Positions 7,821 through 17,358 of a stretch of 34,502 nucleotides of DNA are shown piece after piece. Below the pieces are notes generated by a model. That model was given only the letters and a program-made list of their open reading frames with translations, had not been told where the DNA came from and ran no database searches. The position numbers were made by a program, and so were the translations under genes. Origin of the DNA: Rubrivirga sp. (GTDB taxonomy: Bacteria; Actinomycetota; Actinomycetes; S36-B12). Every line of letters starts with the position of its first letter. Positions within the stretch are counted from its first letter, which is position 1. The stretch lies in the NCBI GenBank assembly GCA_002729215.1, contig PBTV01000007.1:31628-66129 (forward strand), given 5' to 3'.

Positions 7821-10800
7821 CCTCGACCGCTCCGTCCTTTGTCTTCTGCTGCGCCGGGGAACCTCGAACTACTCCCACAAGTTCGTCGGCCCACGCCAGC
7901 AAGTCTTGGTCCTTCAACGCGGCCGCTCCGATTGCGGAACTCGCGGTCGGGCGCGGCACGATGATCGTACGGACGGTCGGCTTGATGGTCGTGCGCGGGT
8001 ATAGACGGCTGATGCGCATTTGGGCTGACTCGGGTAGTTCCACGGGGTGCAGTCGTACGCCGCTGCCTTGGGCGATGACCTCGCGAAGACCCGCCGTGTG
8101 GCAGTGCACGCGAAAGCGCGCGACGCTCACCAGGGTTTCGGCTTCCGGTGGGAGCGGTCCATACCTATCGACGAGTTCGGCAGCGACATCGTCCACCTGC
8201 TTGTCGCTGCGGGCATCTGCCAGTCGCTTGTAAGCCTCGAGGCGAAGCCGTTCCGCCGGCACGTATTGCTCAGGCAGATGCGCGCTTATCGGCAGTTCGA
8301 CCTTGACCTCGGGTGTTTCGTCATCTCCCGCGCCCGCGCCGGCTTTGTGCTCCGCGAGAGCCTCACCGACGAGACGGACGTACAAGTCGAAGCCGACGTC
8401 GGCGATGTGGCCGCTTTGCTCACCCCCCAGCAAGTTGCCCGCACCCCGGATCTCCAGATCCTTCAGGGCAATCTGCATGCCTGATCCCAGATCCGTTCGT
8501 TGCGCGATCGTCGCCAGACGTTCGTGCGCTGTTTCGGTGAGTGGCTTGTTGGGGTCGAATAGCAGATACGCGTACGCCCTCTCGCGACTGCGCCCCACGC
8601 GACCACGAAGTTGGTGCAGTTGAGATAGGCCGAAGGTGTCTGCCCGGTCGACGATCAACGTGTTGGCATTCGCGATGTCGATCCCCGACTCGACGATCGT
8701 CGTGCACACCAGAACGTCGATATTCTTGTCCCAGAAATCGACGATGACCTGCTCGAGTCGCCCCTCGGCCATCTGACCGTGCGCGATGGCGACACGGGCT
8801 TCTGGCACGAGATCCTCGACCCGTCGCGCCGCTCGCTCGATGGACTCGACCCGATTGTGAACGAAGAAGACCTGACCATCGCGCAGCAACTCCCGACGGA
8901 TCGCCGCTGCGATCTGCTTGTCGTCGTACGGGCCCACGTACGTCAGAACCGGATGCCGCTCTTCCGGCGGTGTTTGAATCACGGACATTTCTCGAATACC
9001 GGTGACCGCCATCTCGAGCGTTCGCGGAATCGGCGTCGCCGACATGGACAGCACATCGACGTTCGCGCGCAGAGCCTTGAGGTGCTCTTTGTGCTCGACT
9101 CCGAATCTCTGTTCCTCATCGACGATGACTAGCCCCAGATCCTTGAAGCGAACCTGCGGAGTCAGCAGTCGATGCGTCCCGATAACGATGTCGATCGATC
9201 CGTCGGAGATGCCCGACAGCACCGCGCTCCGTTCCTTGTCCGCTGTGAAGCGAGATAGCGCCGCGATCCGCACCGGGAAACTGGCGTATCTCTCGCTGAA
9301 CGTCGCGAGGTGCTGTTGGACCAGGAGAGTCGTCGGCACGAGGATCGCGACCTGCTTGCCGTCTTGGACGGCCTTGAACGCGGCGCGTACCGCGATTTCC
9401 GTCTTTCCATACCCGACATCACCACAGATGAGTCGATCCATCGGCGTTACTCGTTGCATATCGACTTTCACTTCATCGATACAGGCCAACTGATCAGGCG
9501 TCTCCACGTAAACGAACGCGTCTTCGAGCTCCCGCTGCCAGGGAGTGTCCGGTGCGAAGGCGTGGCCGGTGCTCGCCTGTCGGGCCGCATACAAGCGCAC
9601 CAGTTCGCCGGCGATCTCCCTGACCGCCTTGCGTGCTCTGCCCTTCGTCTTCGCCCAATCGCTCCCCCCAAGACGATGCACGCTGGGCGATTCGCCCCCC
9701 ACGTACCGGGTGATCATGTCGAGTTGGTCCATCGGAAGGAACAGTCGATCCGCCGGTTGACCGCGCTTACTGGGCGCGTACTCGATGATCAGGTATTCAC
9801 GTTCGGCTCCCTGCACCGTGCGGCGTACCATTTCGATGTATCGACCGACACCGTGATGTTCGTGCACGACGAAGTCCCCGGTTGCCAAGGTCAACGGGTC
9901 GATGGTCTTGCGACGACGACTCGGGAGTCGCTGCCCATCGGTGGCGCTCGTGCGTTGCCCGAGCAGATCACCCTCGGTGATCAGCGCGACTGTGGGCAGG
10001 ATGAAACCCTGGCGACAGTGGCTGCGGACCAAGTGCACGACCCCGTCCGGCGCACTCGTCACCTCCTCTTCAATTCTGGACGGGATGTCGCTGTGGGCCA
10101 TCTCCTCACCGAGCCGCTCGAGGGGGCCTTTCCCTCCAGTCGTCACGATGACGTTGCGTCCTTCCCCGAGCCACCCGCGGATGTCGGTGAACGCTTGTTG
10201 CGAATCGCCCCGATACTCCCGGGGAGCGCGGGCGCCGAGGTCGACATCGGGGTCTATCGAGGGCAGGGGGTTGAGAGTCCACCATCGACCTCCACGTGCT
10301 CGAGCGTTGTCGTGCACCTCGTCCAGGGTCCGGTAGGCGGCGGGGTCGATATCGATCGGTACATCCGCGCCGACGGCTGCGCTGTGCCATCCCGCTTCGA
10401 GGAACTCCTGCGCGGTCCTCATCACGTCCGACGCCCGGGCCGCGACGCGCTCCGGTTCGCTGACGACGATCTGAGTTCCACGGGGAAGAAGATCGACGAG
10501 GGTCACCATGGACGTATCCAGAAGTGCCGTCAGGGACTCCATGCCTTCGACCGGGATTCCTGCGGCGATCTTCTGACACATCTCCGCTATCCCAGGAGCA
10601 CCGATCGCCAATTCGCTGGCCTTCATCCTCACGCCATCGGTGAGCAGCAGTTCTCGCACCGCAGGAGCCAACAGTCCGTGCTCGAGTAGACCGAGGGATC
10701 GTTGATCGGTGACCGAGAAGTGCCGGATTTCCTCGACGTCGTCCCCCCAAAACTCGATGCGGACGGCGTGCTCCTCACTCGGCGGGAAGACGTCCACGAT

Positions 10801-11364
10801 GCCTCCGCGCACCGCGACCTGTCCACGTCGCTCGACGAGATCGACGCGCTCATACCCGAGTCCGACGAGGCGTTCGACGCACGCGGTCAGATCGACGCGG
10901 TCACCGGCTCGCACGCGAACAGGATCTGCCTCGATCACCGATAACGAGATCGGTTGAACGACGGCCCGAACGGACGCCACAACGACGTCGACGGGCGGCA
11001 ACAGCGGATCCTGCGGATCCGCGTGGGCGATGCGGCGCAGCACGTGGGTTCGTCGCCCGACCGTGTCCAAGGACGGGGACAGTCGTTCGTGCGGGAGGGT
11101 CTCCCACGATGGGAATGTCGCGACGCTTACGTCGGGCGCGAAGTCCTCGATGGCCGCGGCCATGTCGTCTGCACCCGAGCCGGTGGCGGTGAGCACCAGG
11201 ATCGGGTTGGTCGTCGATCGCTTGATGCGGCTGGCGGTGATGGCGTGCATGCCGAGGTCGGCGTGCACCTCGACGTCCTGGGCCGTCGCGTCGGATGCGA
11301 GTTCATCGACCCGCACGAACGGTGGATGTCGATCGAGATCGCTTACCAGTCCGCGGAGGCTCAA
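7813..11364 (-). CDS. mfd: Transcription-repair coupling factor Mfd
   Basis: An 1183-residue ATP-driven translocase that removes RNA polymerase stalled at DNA lesions and recruits UvrA. Domains in order: UvrB-like N-terminal modules (about 1-350), the RNA polymerase-interaction domain (about 480-560, with GDFVVHEHHGVGRY just before it), the RecG-like translocase (Walker A GDVGYGKTE near 650, DEEQRFG near 746, SATPIPRTLEMAVTG, and motif VI HQLRGRVGRSRERAY near 920), and the C-terminal TRCF domain. The length is normal (E. coli 1148). It overlaps the cysQ-like gene by 4 bases at its start and the lipoprotein gene by 8 bases at its end. All catalytic motifs are intact. Confidence 0.98.
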   Translation of the reverse strand: MSLRGLVSDLDRHPPFVRVDELASDATAQDVEVHADLGMHAITASRIKRSTTNPILVLTATGSGADDMAAAIEDFAPDVSVATFPSWETLPHERLSPSLDTVGRRTHVLRRIAHADPQDPLLPPVDVVVASVRAVVQPISLSVIEADPVRVRAGDRVDLTACVERLVGLGYERVDLVERRGQVAVRGGIVDVFPPSEEHAVRIEFWGDDVEEIRHFSVTDQRSLGLLEHGLLAPAVRELLLTDGVRMKASELAIGAPGIAEMCQKIAAGIPVEGMESLTALLDTSMVTLVDLLPRGTQIVVSEPERVAARASDVMRTAQEFLEAGWHSAAVGADVPIDIDPAAYRTLDEVHDNARARGGRWWTLNPLPSIDPDVDLGARAPREYRGDSQQAFTDIRGWLGEGRNVIVTTGGKGPLERLGEEMAHSDIPSRIEEEVTSAPDGVVHLVRSHCRQGFILPTVALITEGDLLGQRTSATDGQRLPSRRRKTIDPLTLATGDFVVHEHHGVGRYIEMVRRTVQGAEREYLIIEYAPSKRGQPADRLFLPMDQLDMITRYVGGESPSVHRLGGSDWAKTKGRARKAVREIAGELVRLYAARQASTGHAFAPDTPWQRELEDAFVYVETPDQLACIDEVKVDMQRVTPMDRLICGDVGYGKTEIAVRAAFKAVQDGKQVAILVPTTLLVQQHLATFSERYASFPVRIAALSRFTADKERSAVLSGISDGSIDIVIGTHRLLTPQVRFKDLGLVIVDEEQRFGVEHKEHLKALRANVDVLSMSATPIPRTLEMAVTGIREMSVIQTPPEERHPVLTYVGPYDDKQIAAAIRRELLRDGQVFFVHNRVESIERAARRVEDLVPEARVAIAHGQMAEGRLEQVIVDFWDKNIDVLVCTTIVESGIDIANANTLIVDRADTFGLSQLHQLRGRVGRSRERAYAYLLFDPNKPLTETAHERLATIAQRTDLGSGMQIALKDLEIRGAGNLLGGEQSGHIADVGFDLYVRLVGEALAEHKAGAGAGDDETPEVKVELPISAHLPEQYVPAERLRLEAYKRLADARSDKQVDDVAAELVDRYGPLPPEAETLVSVARFRVHCHTAGLREVIAQGSGVRLHPVELPESAQMRISRLYPRTTIKPTVRTIIVPRPTASSAIGAAALKDQDLLAWADELVGVVRGSPAQQKTKDGAVEGE

Positions 11365-12179
11365 CGTTCGGCGGTCTCGGCCAGGGCGCGCATCACGTGC
11401 GGGTAGAGGACTGGGTGCGCAACGACAAGGTTGTTCACGTACGGCGGCATGTGGTTAAAGGTGATCGGCTGGCCCGTGGTGTTCGAGCAGCGCAGGCCGT
11501 AGTGCGCCGCGACGCCGTACGGTGCGGCAACGTCCCACTCGTAGAACCCGGTGTCGTGGAGGTAGACGTCCGCGCGCTGACTCAGGATCTCGTTGACTTT
11601 GGCACCGACCGACCCGACGTCGACGACCTCCACGCCGCGGTCGGTGATGTCGGCGTCCGAAAGAAGACGTCCGAGCGCATCGCAGGTGGCCTGGAGGGTG
11701 GCCGGTGGCCTGCTCCGCGACGCCACCATCCGTATCGGGCGGGTCGGATCAACCGACGTCTTGACGGTGTTATCGAGCACACTGCGCGTGATGCCTTGGG
11801 CCGGGAGGTCGACGGTGCACGCGTGCAATTCTCCTGCCGCCCACAACGCCACGTGGACGGCGAAATCCGCGCGATCTTGACCGTACTCCCAGGTGCCATC
11901 GAGGGGGTCGACAATCCACACCCGCTCGGCGTCCAGGCGGGATGGATCGTCCTTGGCTTCTTCGCTCAGTACCGCGTCTTGCGGTCGAGCCGAAGAAAGG
12001 AAGTCCAGGATCAGGTCGTTCGACGCCGCGTCTGCTCGATCGCGCAGCATGTTCGCCGTTTCCTTTTCTCCGATGGGACCGTGTTCGGCGATGAAGTCCT
12101 GTCGTATCCGCAGTAGGAGTTGACCGGCAACCCGGGCGACGTCGCGAGAGATGGCGGCGTCAGAACGTGGATCGTTCAT
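11361..12179 (-). CDS. cysQ: CysQ-like 3'(2'),5'-bisphosphate nucleotidase / inositol monophosphatase family
   Basis: A 272-residue Mg-dependent, Li-sensitive phosphatase-family protein. The metal-binding motifs are SEEAKD (residues 72-77), DPLDGTWEY (91-99) and EWDVAAPYG (214-222). The closing stretch MPPYVNNLVVAHP is typical of actinobacterial CysQ proteins, which recycle 3'-phosphoadenosine 5'-phosphate from sulfate assimilation and may also act on inositol phosphates. Family membership is clear; substrate preference is not. It lies between pth and mfd with 4-base overlaps on both sides, so it is part of a translation/repair operon rather than a sulfur operon; in M. tuberculosis, as I recall, cysQ is elsewhere. 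Confidence 0.85.
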   Translation of the reverse strand: MNDPRSDAAISRDVARVAGQLLLRIRQDFIAEHGPIGEKETANMLRDRADAASNDLILDFLSSARPQDAVLSEEAKDDPSRLDAERVWIVDPLDGTWEYGQDRADFAVHVALWAAGELHACTVDLPAQGITRSVLDNTVKTSVDPTRPIRMVASRSRPPATLQATCDALGRLLSDADITDRGVEVVDVGSVGAKVNEILSQRADVYLHDTGFYEWDVAAPYGVAAHYGLRCSNTTGQPITFNHMPPYVNNLVVAHPVLYPHVMRALAETAER

Positions 12180-12802
12180 GCATTTCCTCCGGTACTCACA
12201 TCGCCACCGCTGGACGACCGTTCGTTGTACACATTCTGGGCCACGTCGAGGCCTTGTCGGATCAAGGTCTCGACGGCCTCGGCGCAGCGGGACAGGAAGG
12301 CGGGAAGGTCCGCGCGTTGCGCACTCGAAAACGCCTGCAGGACATAGTCCGCGGGCGCTTGTCGACCAACGGGGCGTCCGATGCCGAGTCGGATCCGGAA
12401 ATAATCGCCGGTTCCGATCGCAGAGCGGATGCTCTTCAAGCCGTTGTGCCCACCGTCACCTCCACCCTTCTTGATGCGAAGGGTGGAGAAGTCGATGTCG
12501 AGTTCGTCGTGCACGACGAGGAGTCGCTCGGGTGGGATCCGGTAGAAATTCATAGCAGCCTTGACAGGCCCGCCGCTTTCGTTCATGTAGGACAGTGGAG
12601 CGCAGGCGATGACTGACATGCGATCGCCAGGGAATCCGAGATGGGTTTCAGCGATGCGGGCGTGCACCTTCTTGTGTCGTGACAGCGTCGCGCTCGTGCC
12701 GCCGGCGATGACGTCGACCGCCATCGCTCCGATGTTGTGCCGGGTCGCCGCGTACTCAGGTCCGGGATTTCCCAAACCCACGATCAGCCAAGGATCGGAC
12801 AT
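12176..12802 (-). CDS. pth: Peptidyl-tRNA hydrolase
   Basis: A 208-residue enzyme that releases tRNA from prematurely dropped peptidyl-tRNA. Motifs: LIVGLGNPGPEYAATRHN at the N-terminus (catalytic His22, Asn12), SYMNESGGPV (substrate-binding Asn) and VHDELDID (catalytic Asp). The ATG at 12802 is chosen because family members begin a few residues before the GLGNPG motif; the frame stays open upstream to 12913 but that extension would run into rplY and has no family support. It lies 46 bases after rplY, the conserved rplY-pth pair, and overlaps the cysQ-like gene by 4 bases. Confidence 0.95.
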   Translation of the reverse strand: MSDPWLIVGLGNPGPEYAATRHNIGAMAVDVIAGGTSATLSRHKKVHARIAETHLGFPGDRMSVIACAPLSYMNESGGPVKAAMNFYRIPPERLLVVHDELDIDFSTLRIKKGGGDGGHNGLKSIRSAIGTGDYFRIRLGIGRPVGRQAPADYVLQAFSSAQRADLPAFLSRCAEAVETLIRQGLDVAQNVYNERSSSGGDVSTGGNA

Positions 12803-12848
12803 CAGCGTGGCTGCCCGCAGGGTGTCGAGTGCGTACGGGGCAAACGCA

Positions 12849-13439
12849 CTATTCCGCGGACGCCTCGTCGCTGCCCGGAGCAGGCGCGTCCTCGCCCGCA
12901 TCGCCGTCTGCAACCCCCGCGGCCACGGCCGCTTCGCGTGCCGCTTCGCGCGCGGCCTCGGCCGCGGCCATCTCTGCGGCCTTGGCCTTGACGTCGGCGA
13001 CCGCGTGGTCGACGGCTTCCAACGGATCCTCGCCCCGAGCCACGGCTTCCTCGAGCGCCATGATCACGGATGCGGCGTCGTAACCGGCTTCCGCGGCGGC
13101 AATTTCCGCCTTCGCGACGGCATCGGCATACGAGCTTCGAATCGCGGCCTCTTGCTTGGTGATGATGACGAGGTCCACGTGCTCGAGGTGCTGCTTGACC
13201 GGATCACGCTGGATGTCGCGAGGCTTCGTGAGGTAGGTGCTTCCGTCGTAGGAGATGTTCAAGACCACCCGCGGCTTGCGCAACGCCAGGTTGATCTCAT
13301 GCTCGTCGAGTGCCACGTGGGTGAGTTCGATTCCCGTGCCGTAGATGACGGCCGGCACGCTTCCCGAGCGACGTAGTCGCCGGGCCGCCCCTTTTCCGAA
13401 GTCGCTCCGGGGCTCGGCGGTGATCTCGACGTTGGACAC
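12849..13439 (-). CDS. rplY: Large ribosomal subunit protein bL25 (Ctc form)
   Basis: A 196-residue long-form L25/Ctc protein that binds 5S rRNA. The N-terminal RNA-binding domain (residues about 1-90: EITAEPRSDFGKGAARRLRRSGSVPAVIYG) is followed by the TL5-like domain (DIQRDPVKQHLEHVDLVII), and then an extension of about 90 residues dominated by Ala, Glu and Asp (AEMAAAEAAREAAREAAVAAG), probably a solvent-exposed helix and disordered tail. The GTG at 13439 is preferred over an ATG at 13463: GAGGAG lies 5 bases before the GTG, and VSNVEITAEPRS is the normal family start. Confidence 0.93.
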   Translation of the reverse strand: MSNVEITAEPRSDFGKGAARRLRRSGSVPAVIYGTGIELTHVALDEHEINLALRKPRVVLNISYDGSTYLTKPRDIQRDPVKQHLEHVDLVIITKQEAAIRSSYADAVAKAEIAAAEAGYDAASVIMALEEAVARGEDPLEAVDHAVADVKAKAAEMAAAEAAREAAREAAVAAGVADGDAGEDAPAPGSDEASAE

Positions 13440-13559
13440 GTGTTCTCCTCGGCGTTTCGTCATGCGGTTGCACGACTATGCGGCATGCCTCGCGGGGGTG
13501 CGGACAGACGTCAGGTGGCACCACCCGCGTCGATCACGGCGACCGGTCCGGTAGGACGG

Positions 13560-13590
13560 CCTCCCTCGCCGAGGACGTCAAAAGTCTAGG
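13560..13590 (-). promoter_or_regulatory. Possible promoter region for rplY
   Basis: In the 181-base gap between prs and rplY, a TTGACG hexamer (about 13572-13577 read on the minus strand) could serve as a -35 for the rplY-pth-cysQ-mfd run. I see no convincing -10 at 17 bases, so this is weak. An arm pair CCGGTG/CACCGG at 13606-13619, just after the prs stop, could be a small terminator hairpin. Confidence 0.25.
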
Positions 13591-13620
13591 GGGATGCCGT
13601 CGAACCGGTGGACACCGGGC

Positions 13621-14619
13621 CTAGTGCGAGGAGGCTTCGTCCGCCGTGGCGGCTTCAAACATCGAGGTCACCGATCCGTCGGTGAACACCTCGTTGATGG
13701 CCGTGCCCAGAAGCGGCGCGATCGACAACACTGTCAATTTGTCGAACTGTCGCTCCTGGGGGATCGGCAGCGTGTCGGTGACCACAACCTCGGAGATCTG
13801 CGACTGCTGGAGACGATCGCAAGCCGGATCGCTCAAGATACCGTGCGTTGCCGCGACGATGACGTCTTTGGCACCATTCTCGAACAGCGTCTCCGCTGCT
13901 TTCACGATCGTGCCGCCGGTGTCGATCATGTCGTCGACAACCACGCAGACTCGATCCTTCACATCGCCGACGACCTCGAAGACGCGAACCTGGTTCGGTA
14001 CATCGGGGTCACGGCGTTTGTGGATGATCGCGAGGGGGGCGCCGAGGACGTCGGTCCATCGTTCGGCAACGCGCACCCGGCCCGCGTCCGGCGACACCAC
14101 AGTGATCTGGTCGGTGGACACTCGAGACGCCACGTGGTCAGCGAGGAGGGGTAGCGCGAACAGGTGATCCACCGGGCCGTCGAAGAAGCCCTGGATCTGG
14201 GAGGTATGAAGGTCGACCGTCATCAATCGGTCGGCGCCGGCCGCCTTGAACAGATCGGCCATCAACCGCGCCGAGATCGGCTCGCGGCCCCGGTGCTTCT
14301 TGTCCTGGCGGGCGTATCCGTAGAAGGGGACGATCACGGTGATGCGTTTGGCAGATGCGCGCTTGAGCGCATCGATCATGATCAGTTGCTCCATGATCCA
14401 CGTGTTGATCGGCGTGGTGTGGCTCTGCAGGACGAAGGCGTCCGTCCCACGAACGGACTCCCGGAAACGAATGAAGATCTCACCGTTGGCGAAGTCGTAG
14501 GCCAGCGTCGGAGACAAAGCGATGCCGAGTTCGTCAGCGACGGACTCGGCGAGTTCGGGGTGCGATCGGCCGCTGAGAAGCACGAGACGCTTTTGCGTGG
14601 GTACGGACTTTTCGGCCAC
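13621..14619 (-). CDS. prs: Ribose-phosphate pyrophosphokinase (PRPP synthetase)
   Basis: A 332-residue enzyme making PRPP from ribose 5-phosphate and ATP, feeding purine, pyrimidine, histidine, tryptophan and (in actinobacteria) decaprenyl-phosphoribose synthesis. Motifs: YDFANGEIFIRFRESVRG (N-terminal), FYGYARQDKKHRGREPISARLMA (ATP and catalytic flap), VDLHTSQIQGFFDGPVDH (metal/allosteric), and the PRPP-binding loop VCVVVDDMIDTGGTI. The start is GTG at 14619, which directly abuts the glmU stop (TGA then GTG); GGAGGA in the last glmU codons is the ribosome binding site, so the two genes are translationally linked. Confidence 0.97.
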   Translation of the reverse strand: MAEKSVPTQKRLVLLSGRSHPELAESVADELGIALSPTLAYDFANGEIFIRFRESVRGTDAFVLQSHTTPINTWIMEQLIMIDALKRASAKRITVIVPFYGYARQDKKHRGREPISARLMADLFKAAGADRLMTVDLHTSQIQGFFDGPVDHLFALPLLADHVASRVSTDQITVVSPDAGRVRVAERWTDVLGAPLAIIHKRRDPDVPNQVRVFEVVGDVKDRVCVVVDDMIDTGGTIVKAAETLFENGAKDVIVAATHGILSDPACDRLQQSQISEVVVTDTLPIPQERQFDKLTVLSIAPLLGTAINEVFTDGSVTSMFEAATADEASSH

Positions 14620-16092
14620 TCATTCCTCCCGGGCGGAATCCTCTGACCGAACCTTGTCAGACACATCGTCACCGTCATTCGCCGCCCTGGCAGACCGCGC
14701 CGATGCCGAGTCCGCTCGACGCCTCTCGACCCACCCCTCGATGTTCCGCTGGCGGGCTCGCCCAACCGCCATCGCTCCCGGGGGAACGTCATCGGTGATC
14801 ACCGAGCCCGCTGCGGTGTAGGCGCCGTCGCCGATCTCGACTGGGGCTACCAGCATGGAATCACTTCCGATGCGCACATCCCGGCCGACCACAGTGCGGT
14901 GCTTGTCTTGACCGTCGTAATTGACGAACACGGTGGCCGCACCGATGTTGCTGTCCTCGCCGATGTCCGCATCACCGACGTAGGACAGGTGCGGAACCTT
15001 GGCTCCGTCGCCGACTGAAGAGTTCTTAATCTCCACGTACGCCCCAGCCTTGGCGCCTGCTCCTAGGTTGGCCCCCGGTCGCAGGTAGGTGAACGGTCCG
15101 ACGCGGGCGTTATCGCCGATCACCGCGAGTTCGGCCCAGGTGTGGATCACTTCGCTGTCCGCCCCCACCTCACAGGACACCAGCGTTGTTCCCGGGCCGA
15201 CGCGGGCTCCCGCGGCGACGGCGGTCGGGCCCCGCAGGATGGTCTGTGGCAACAGCTGCGCGTCCGGTTCGATTTCCACGTCCACATCTATCCAGGTGCT
15301 CGCGGGATCGGCGATGCTCACGCCGGCGCGCATCCAGCGCTCGTTGATTCGATCGCGCATGATCGCTGCCGCCTGGGCTAGTTGCACCCGGTCGTTTACG
15401 CCGCGGATGTCATCGGCGTCAGGGGAGACGCGAGCGTTCACCACCAGTCCGTCTGCGTTAATCATGCTCACGAGGTCGGTGAGGTACTCCTCGTTCTGGG
15501 CGTTGTCGGTGTCGAGGCGCGCGATGCGCTCAACGAGGGTTGATGCTTCGAAGACGTACATACCCGCGTTGATCTCGTTGATCAGCCGTTGTTCGTCGGT
15601 CGCGTCACGCTCTTCGACGATCGCCGCGACTGCGTTCCCATTTCGCACGATTCGGCCGTACCCGACAGGGGACGCGACGGTGGCCGTCAGCACGGTGCAC
15701 GCACCACTGTGGGCCGACATCAACCCATCCAGGGTTTCGCCGTTGACGAGCGGTGTATCTCCGGTGAGCACCACGATCGGTCCGTCGGTAGACACGCCCC
15801 GGGACGCAAGATCGTCCAGTGCGATTCGCACCGCGTGCCCGGTGCCGCGCTGCTCGTCTTGCACGACGGGCACGACCCACGGCGCGATCTCCGCCAGATG
15901 CTCGATCACGAGTTCCCGACCGTGGCCGACGACGACCACCACGTGCTCGGGTTCAAGGTGAGCCGCGGCTTCGATGACGTGTCCGACAAGGGACCGTCCG
16001 GCGATCGGATGGAGGACTTTCGGCACGGCGGACTTCATCCGCGTGCCCTCACCGGCGGCCAGGATGATGACGACCCCGGGGCGAGTGCTCAT
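14620..16092 (-). CDS. glmU: Bifunctional UDP-GlcNAc pyrophosphorylase / glucosamine-1-phosphate acetyltransferase
   Basis: A 490-residue bifunctional enzyme for the last two steps of UDP-GlcNAc synthesis, supplying peptidoglycan. N-terminal uridylyltransferase domain: VIILAAGEGTRMKSAVPKVLHPI (residues about 7-29), then VLTGDTPLV and GYGRIVR. C-terminal left-handed beta-helix acetyltransferase (about 260-460): YLRPGANLGAGAKAGAYVEIKNS, then SYVGDADIGEDSNIGAATVFVNYDGQDKHRT and SVITDDVPPGAMAVG. The ATG at 16092 is chosen from the family start; the frame is open upstream but unsupported. The hexamer CAAACT lies 6 bases before the ATG. The C-terminal tail is short and charged. It forms an operon with prs. 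Confidence 0.97.
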   Translation of the reverse strand: MSTRPGVVIILAAGEGTRMKSAVPKVLHPIAGRSLVGHVIEAAAHLEPEHVVVVVGHGRELVIEHLAEIAPWVVPVVQDEQRGTGHAVRIALDDLASRGVSTDGPIVVLTGDTPLVNGETLDGLMSAHSGACTVLTATVASPVGYGRIVRNGNAVAAIVEERDATDEQRLINEINAGMYVFEASTLVERIARLDTDNAQNEEYLTDLVSMINADGLVVNARVSPDADDIRGVNDRVQLAQAAAIMRDRINERWMRAGVSIADPASTWIDVDVEIEPDAQLLPQTILRGPTAVAAGARVGPGTTLVSCEVGADSEVIHTWAELAVIGDNARVGPFTYLRPGANLGAGAKAGAYVEIKNSSVGDGAKVPHLSYVGDADIGEDSNIGAATVFVNYDGQDKHRTVVGRDVRIGSDSMLVAPVEIGDGAYTAAGSVITDDVPPGAMAVGRARQRNIEGWVERRRADSASARSARAANDGDDVSDKVRSEDSAREE

Positions 16093-16237
16093 GAGCCCAG
16101 TTTGGTGCATCCGTGGATCAGCCCACCCCCCGGTTCGCTCCTGTGTCCCATCGGTGTTCTGCCCCGCGCCACGACTCCAGGAAGCGCAGCCGGCGAACTC
16201 CGAGCCCGTCCCAGGTACGCACCGCGACTGTGCTTGC

Positions 16238-17344
16238 ATGCTGCCTGTGGCCGATCGCAACGCGTACATGCTCACCGGGCCCCTGGCAACGCGCGGTTAC
16301 GACTGGTGGTGGCATTCGCTCACCGGATTCGACGCGGTGACCAACGAGCCGCGGAGCTTCTTCATCGAATACTTCTCGATCAACCCCGGCCTGGGCGGCT
16401 CGACCCCGATTCTGGGGCAGTTGCCATTGAATCGTGAGGCCGGGATCCGTCCGTCATACGGGATGCTCAACGCCGGCTGCTGGGGCCCTGAGCCCACGCA
16501 GTTGCACAACTACGTCGCTTCCGACGACTGCTCTTTCGATACGCACCACCTGGACGTGCGGATCGGTGACGCCACTGTGACGGAGTCACATCTGGCGGGC
16601 TCTGTCTCAGTATCTGCTGACCAGGCAGCGTCGCATCCGGAGTGGATGTCCGACAACGGCTCCATGTCCTGGGATCTCACGGCCAAAAAGCAACTGTCCT
16701 ACTCCGTCGGATACGGCGCCGACGCACTCTTTCGGACAACCAGGGCTTTCCAGATGTTCTGGCACGTCGCCGGAATCAAAACCGAATACTCGGGCGAGAT
16801 CGATTTCAACGGTCGACGCTTCATCGTGGAGCCCGAGACCAGCAGCGGGTACCAGGACAAGAACTGGGGTCAGGACTACACCAACCCGTGGGTGTGGTTG
16901 AACTGCGCACAATTCGTGGACGCCACCTCGGGTGAGGCCCTGCCTTTGACCTGTCTGGACGTCGGCGGCGGCACTCCGGTTCTGTTCGGACGACGCCTGT
17001 CCAGCAAGTTGCTGATCGCCTTCTTCTTGCGCGGTGAGCTTGTGGAATTCAACTTCTCCAAGTTCTGGACCGGGTCGCGACAATCCTTCGAGTGCACCGT
17101 CGAGTCGGGCAAGGTTCGGTGGCGCATCTCGGCGAAGACCTTCACCCACCGCATCGACATCGACTTCTGGTGCCCCACGGAGGAAATGTTGTTGATGAAC
17201 TACGAGAACCCCGACGGAGTGAAGAACCATCACTCTCTCTGGAACGGCGGTACGGCTCGGGGAACTGTTCGACTATTCGAGCGGGATCGTCTGGTCGGTG
17301 AATTTCTCGGATCGCGCGGGGGCGGCGAGTACGGCGCCTACTGA
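16238..17344 (+). CDS. Tocopherol-cyclase-like family protein
   Basis: A 368-residue protein similar in pattern to the tocopherol cyclase family (PF14249). Supporting features: GYDWWWHSLTG near the N-terminus (counterpart of the FEGWYFK segment), GSMSWDL mid-protein, and KNWGQDYTNPWVWLNCAQF (near residues 208-226), which parallels the KNWG..FP.KWFW.QCN.F signature of plant VTE1. No signal peptide is seen. Actinobacteria are not known to make tocopherol, so the substrate is probably a different lipid, quinone or terpenoid; it could also be a non-catalytic lipocalin-like lipid binder. The ATG at 16238 is tentative: no Shine-Dalgarno is visible, and GTG 16247 or ATG 16268 are possible. It is inserted between glmU and tRNA-Gln. 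Confidence 0.72.
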   Translation: MLPVADRNAYMLTGPLATRGYDWWWHSLTGFDAVTNEPRSFFIEYFSINPGLGGSTPILGQLPLNREAGIRPSYGMLNAGCWGPEPTQLHNYVASDDCSFDTHHLDVRIGDATVTESHLAGSVSVSADQAASHPEWMSDNGSMSWDLTAKKQLSYSVGYGADALFRTTRAFQMFWHVAGIKTEYSGEIDFNGRRFIVEPETSSGYQDKNWGQDYTNPWVWLNCAQFVDATSGEALPLTCLDVGGGTPVLFGRRLSSKLLIAFFLRGELVEFNFSKFWTGSRQSFECTVESGKVRWRISAKTFTHRIDIDFWCPTEEMLLMNYENPDGVKNHHSLWNGGTARGTVRLFERDRLVGEFLGSRGGGEYGAY

Positions 17345-17358
17345 TGGATGGACTCGGG

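Noticed and set aside
9310-10689. A 459-codon open frame inside mfd, opposite strand
   Set aside because: Antisense to the conserved mfd translocase; composition typical of a shadow frame.
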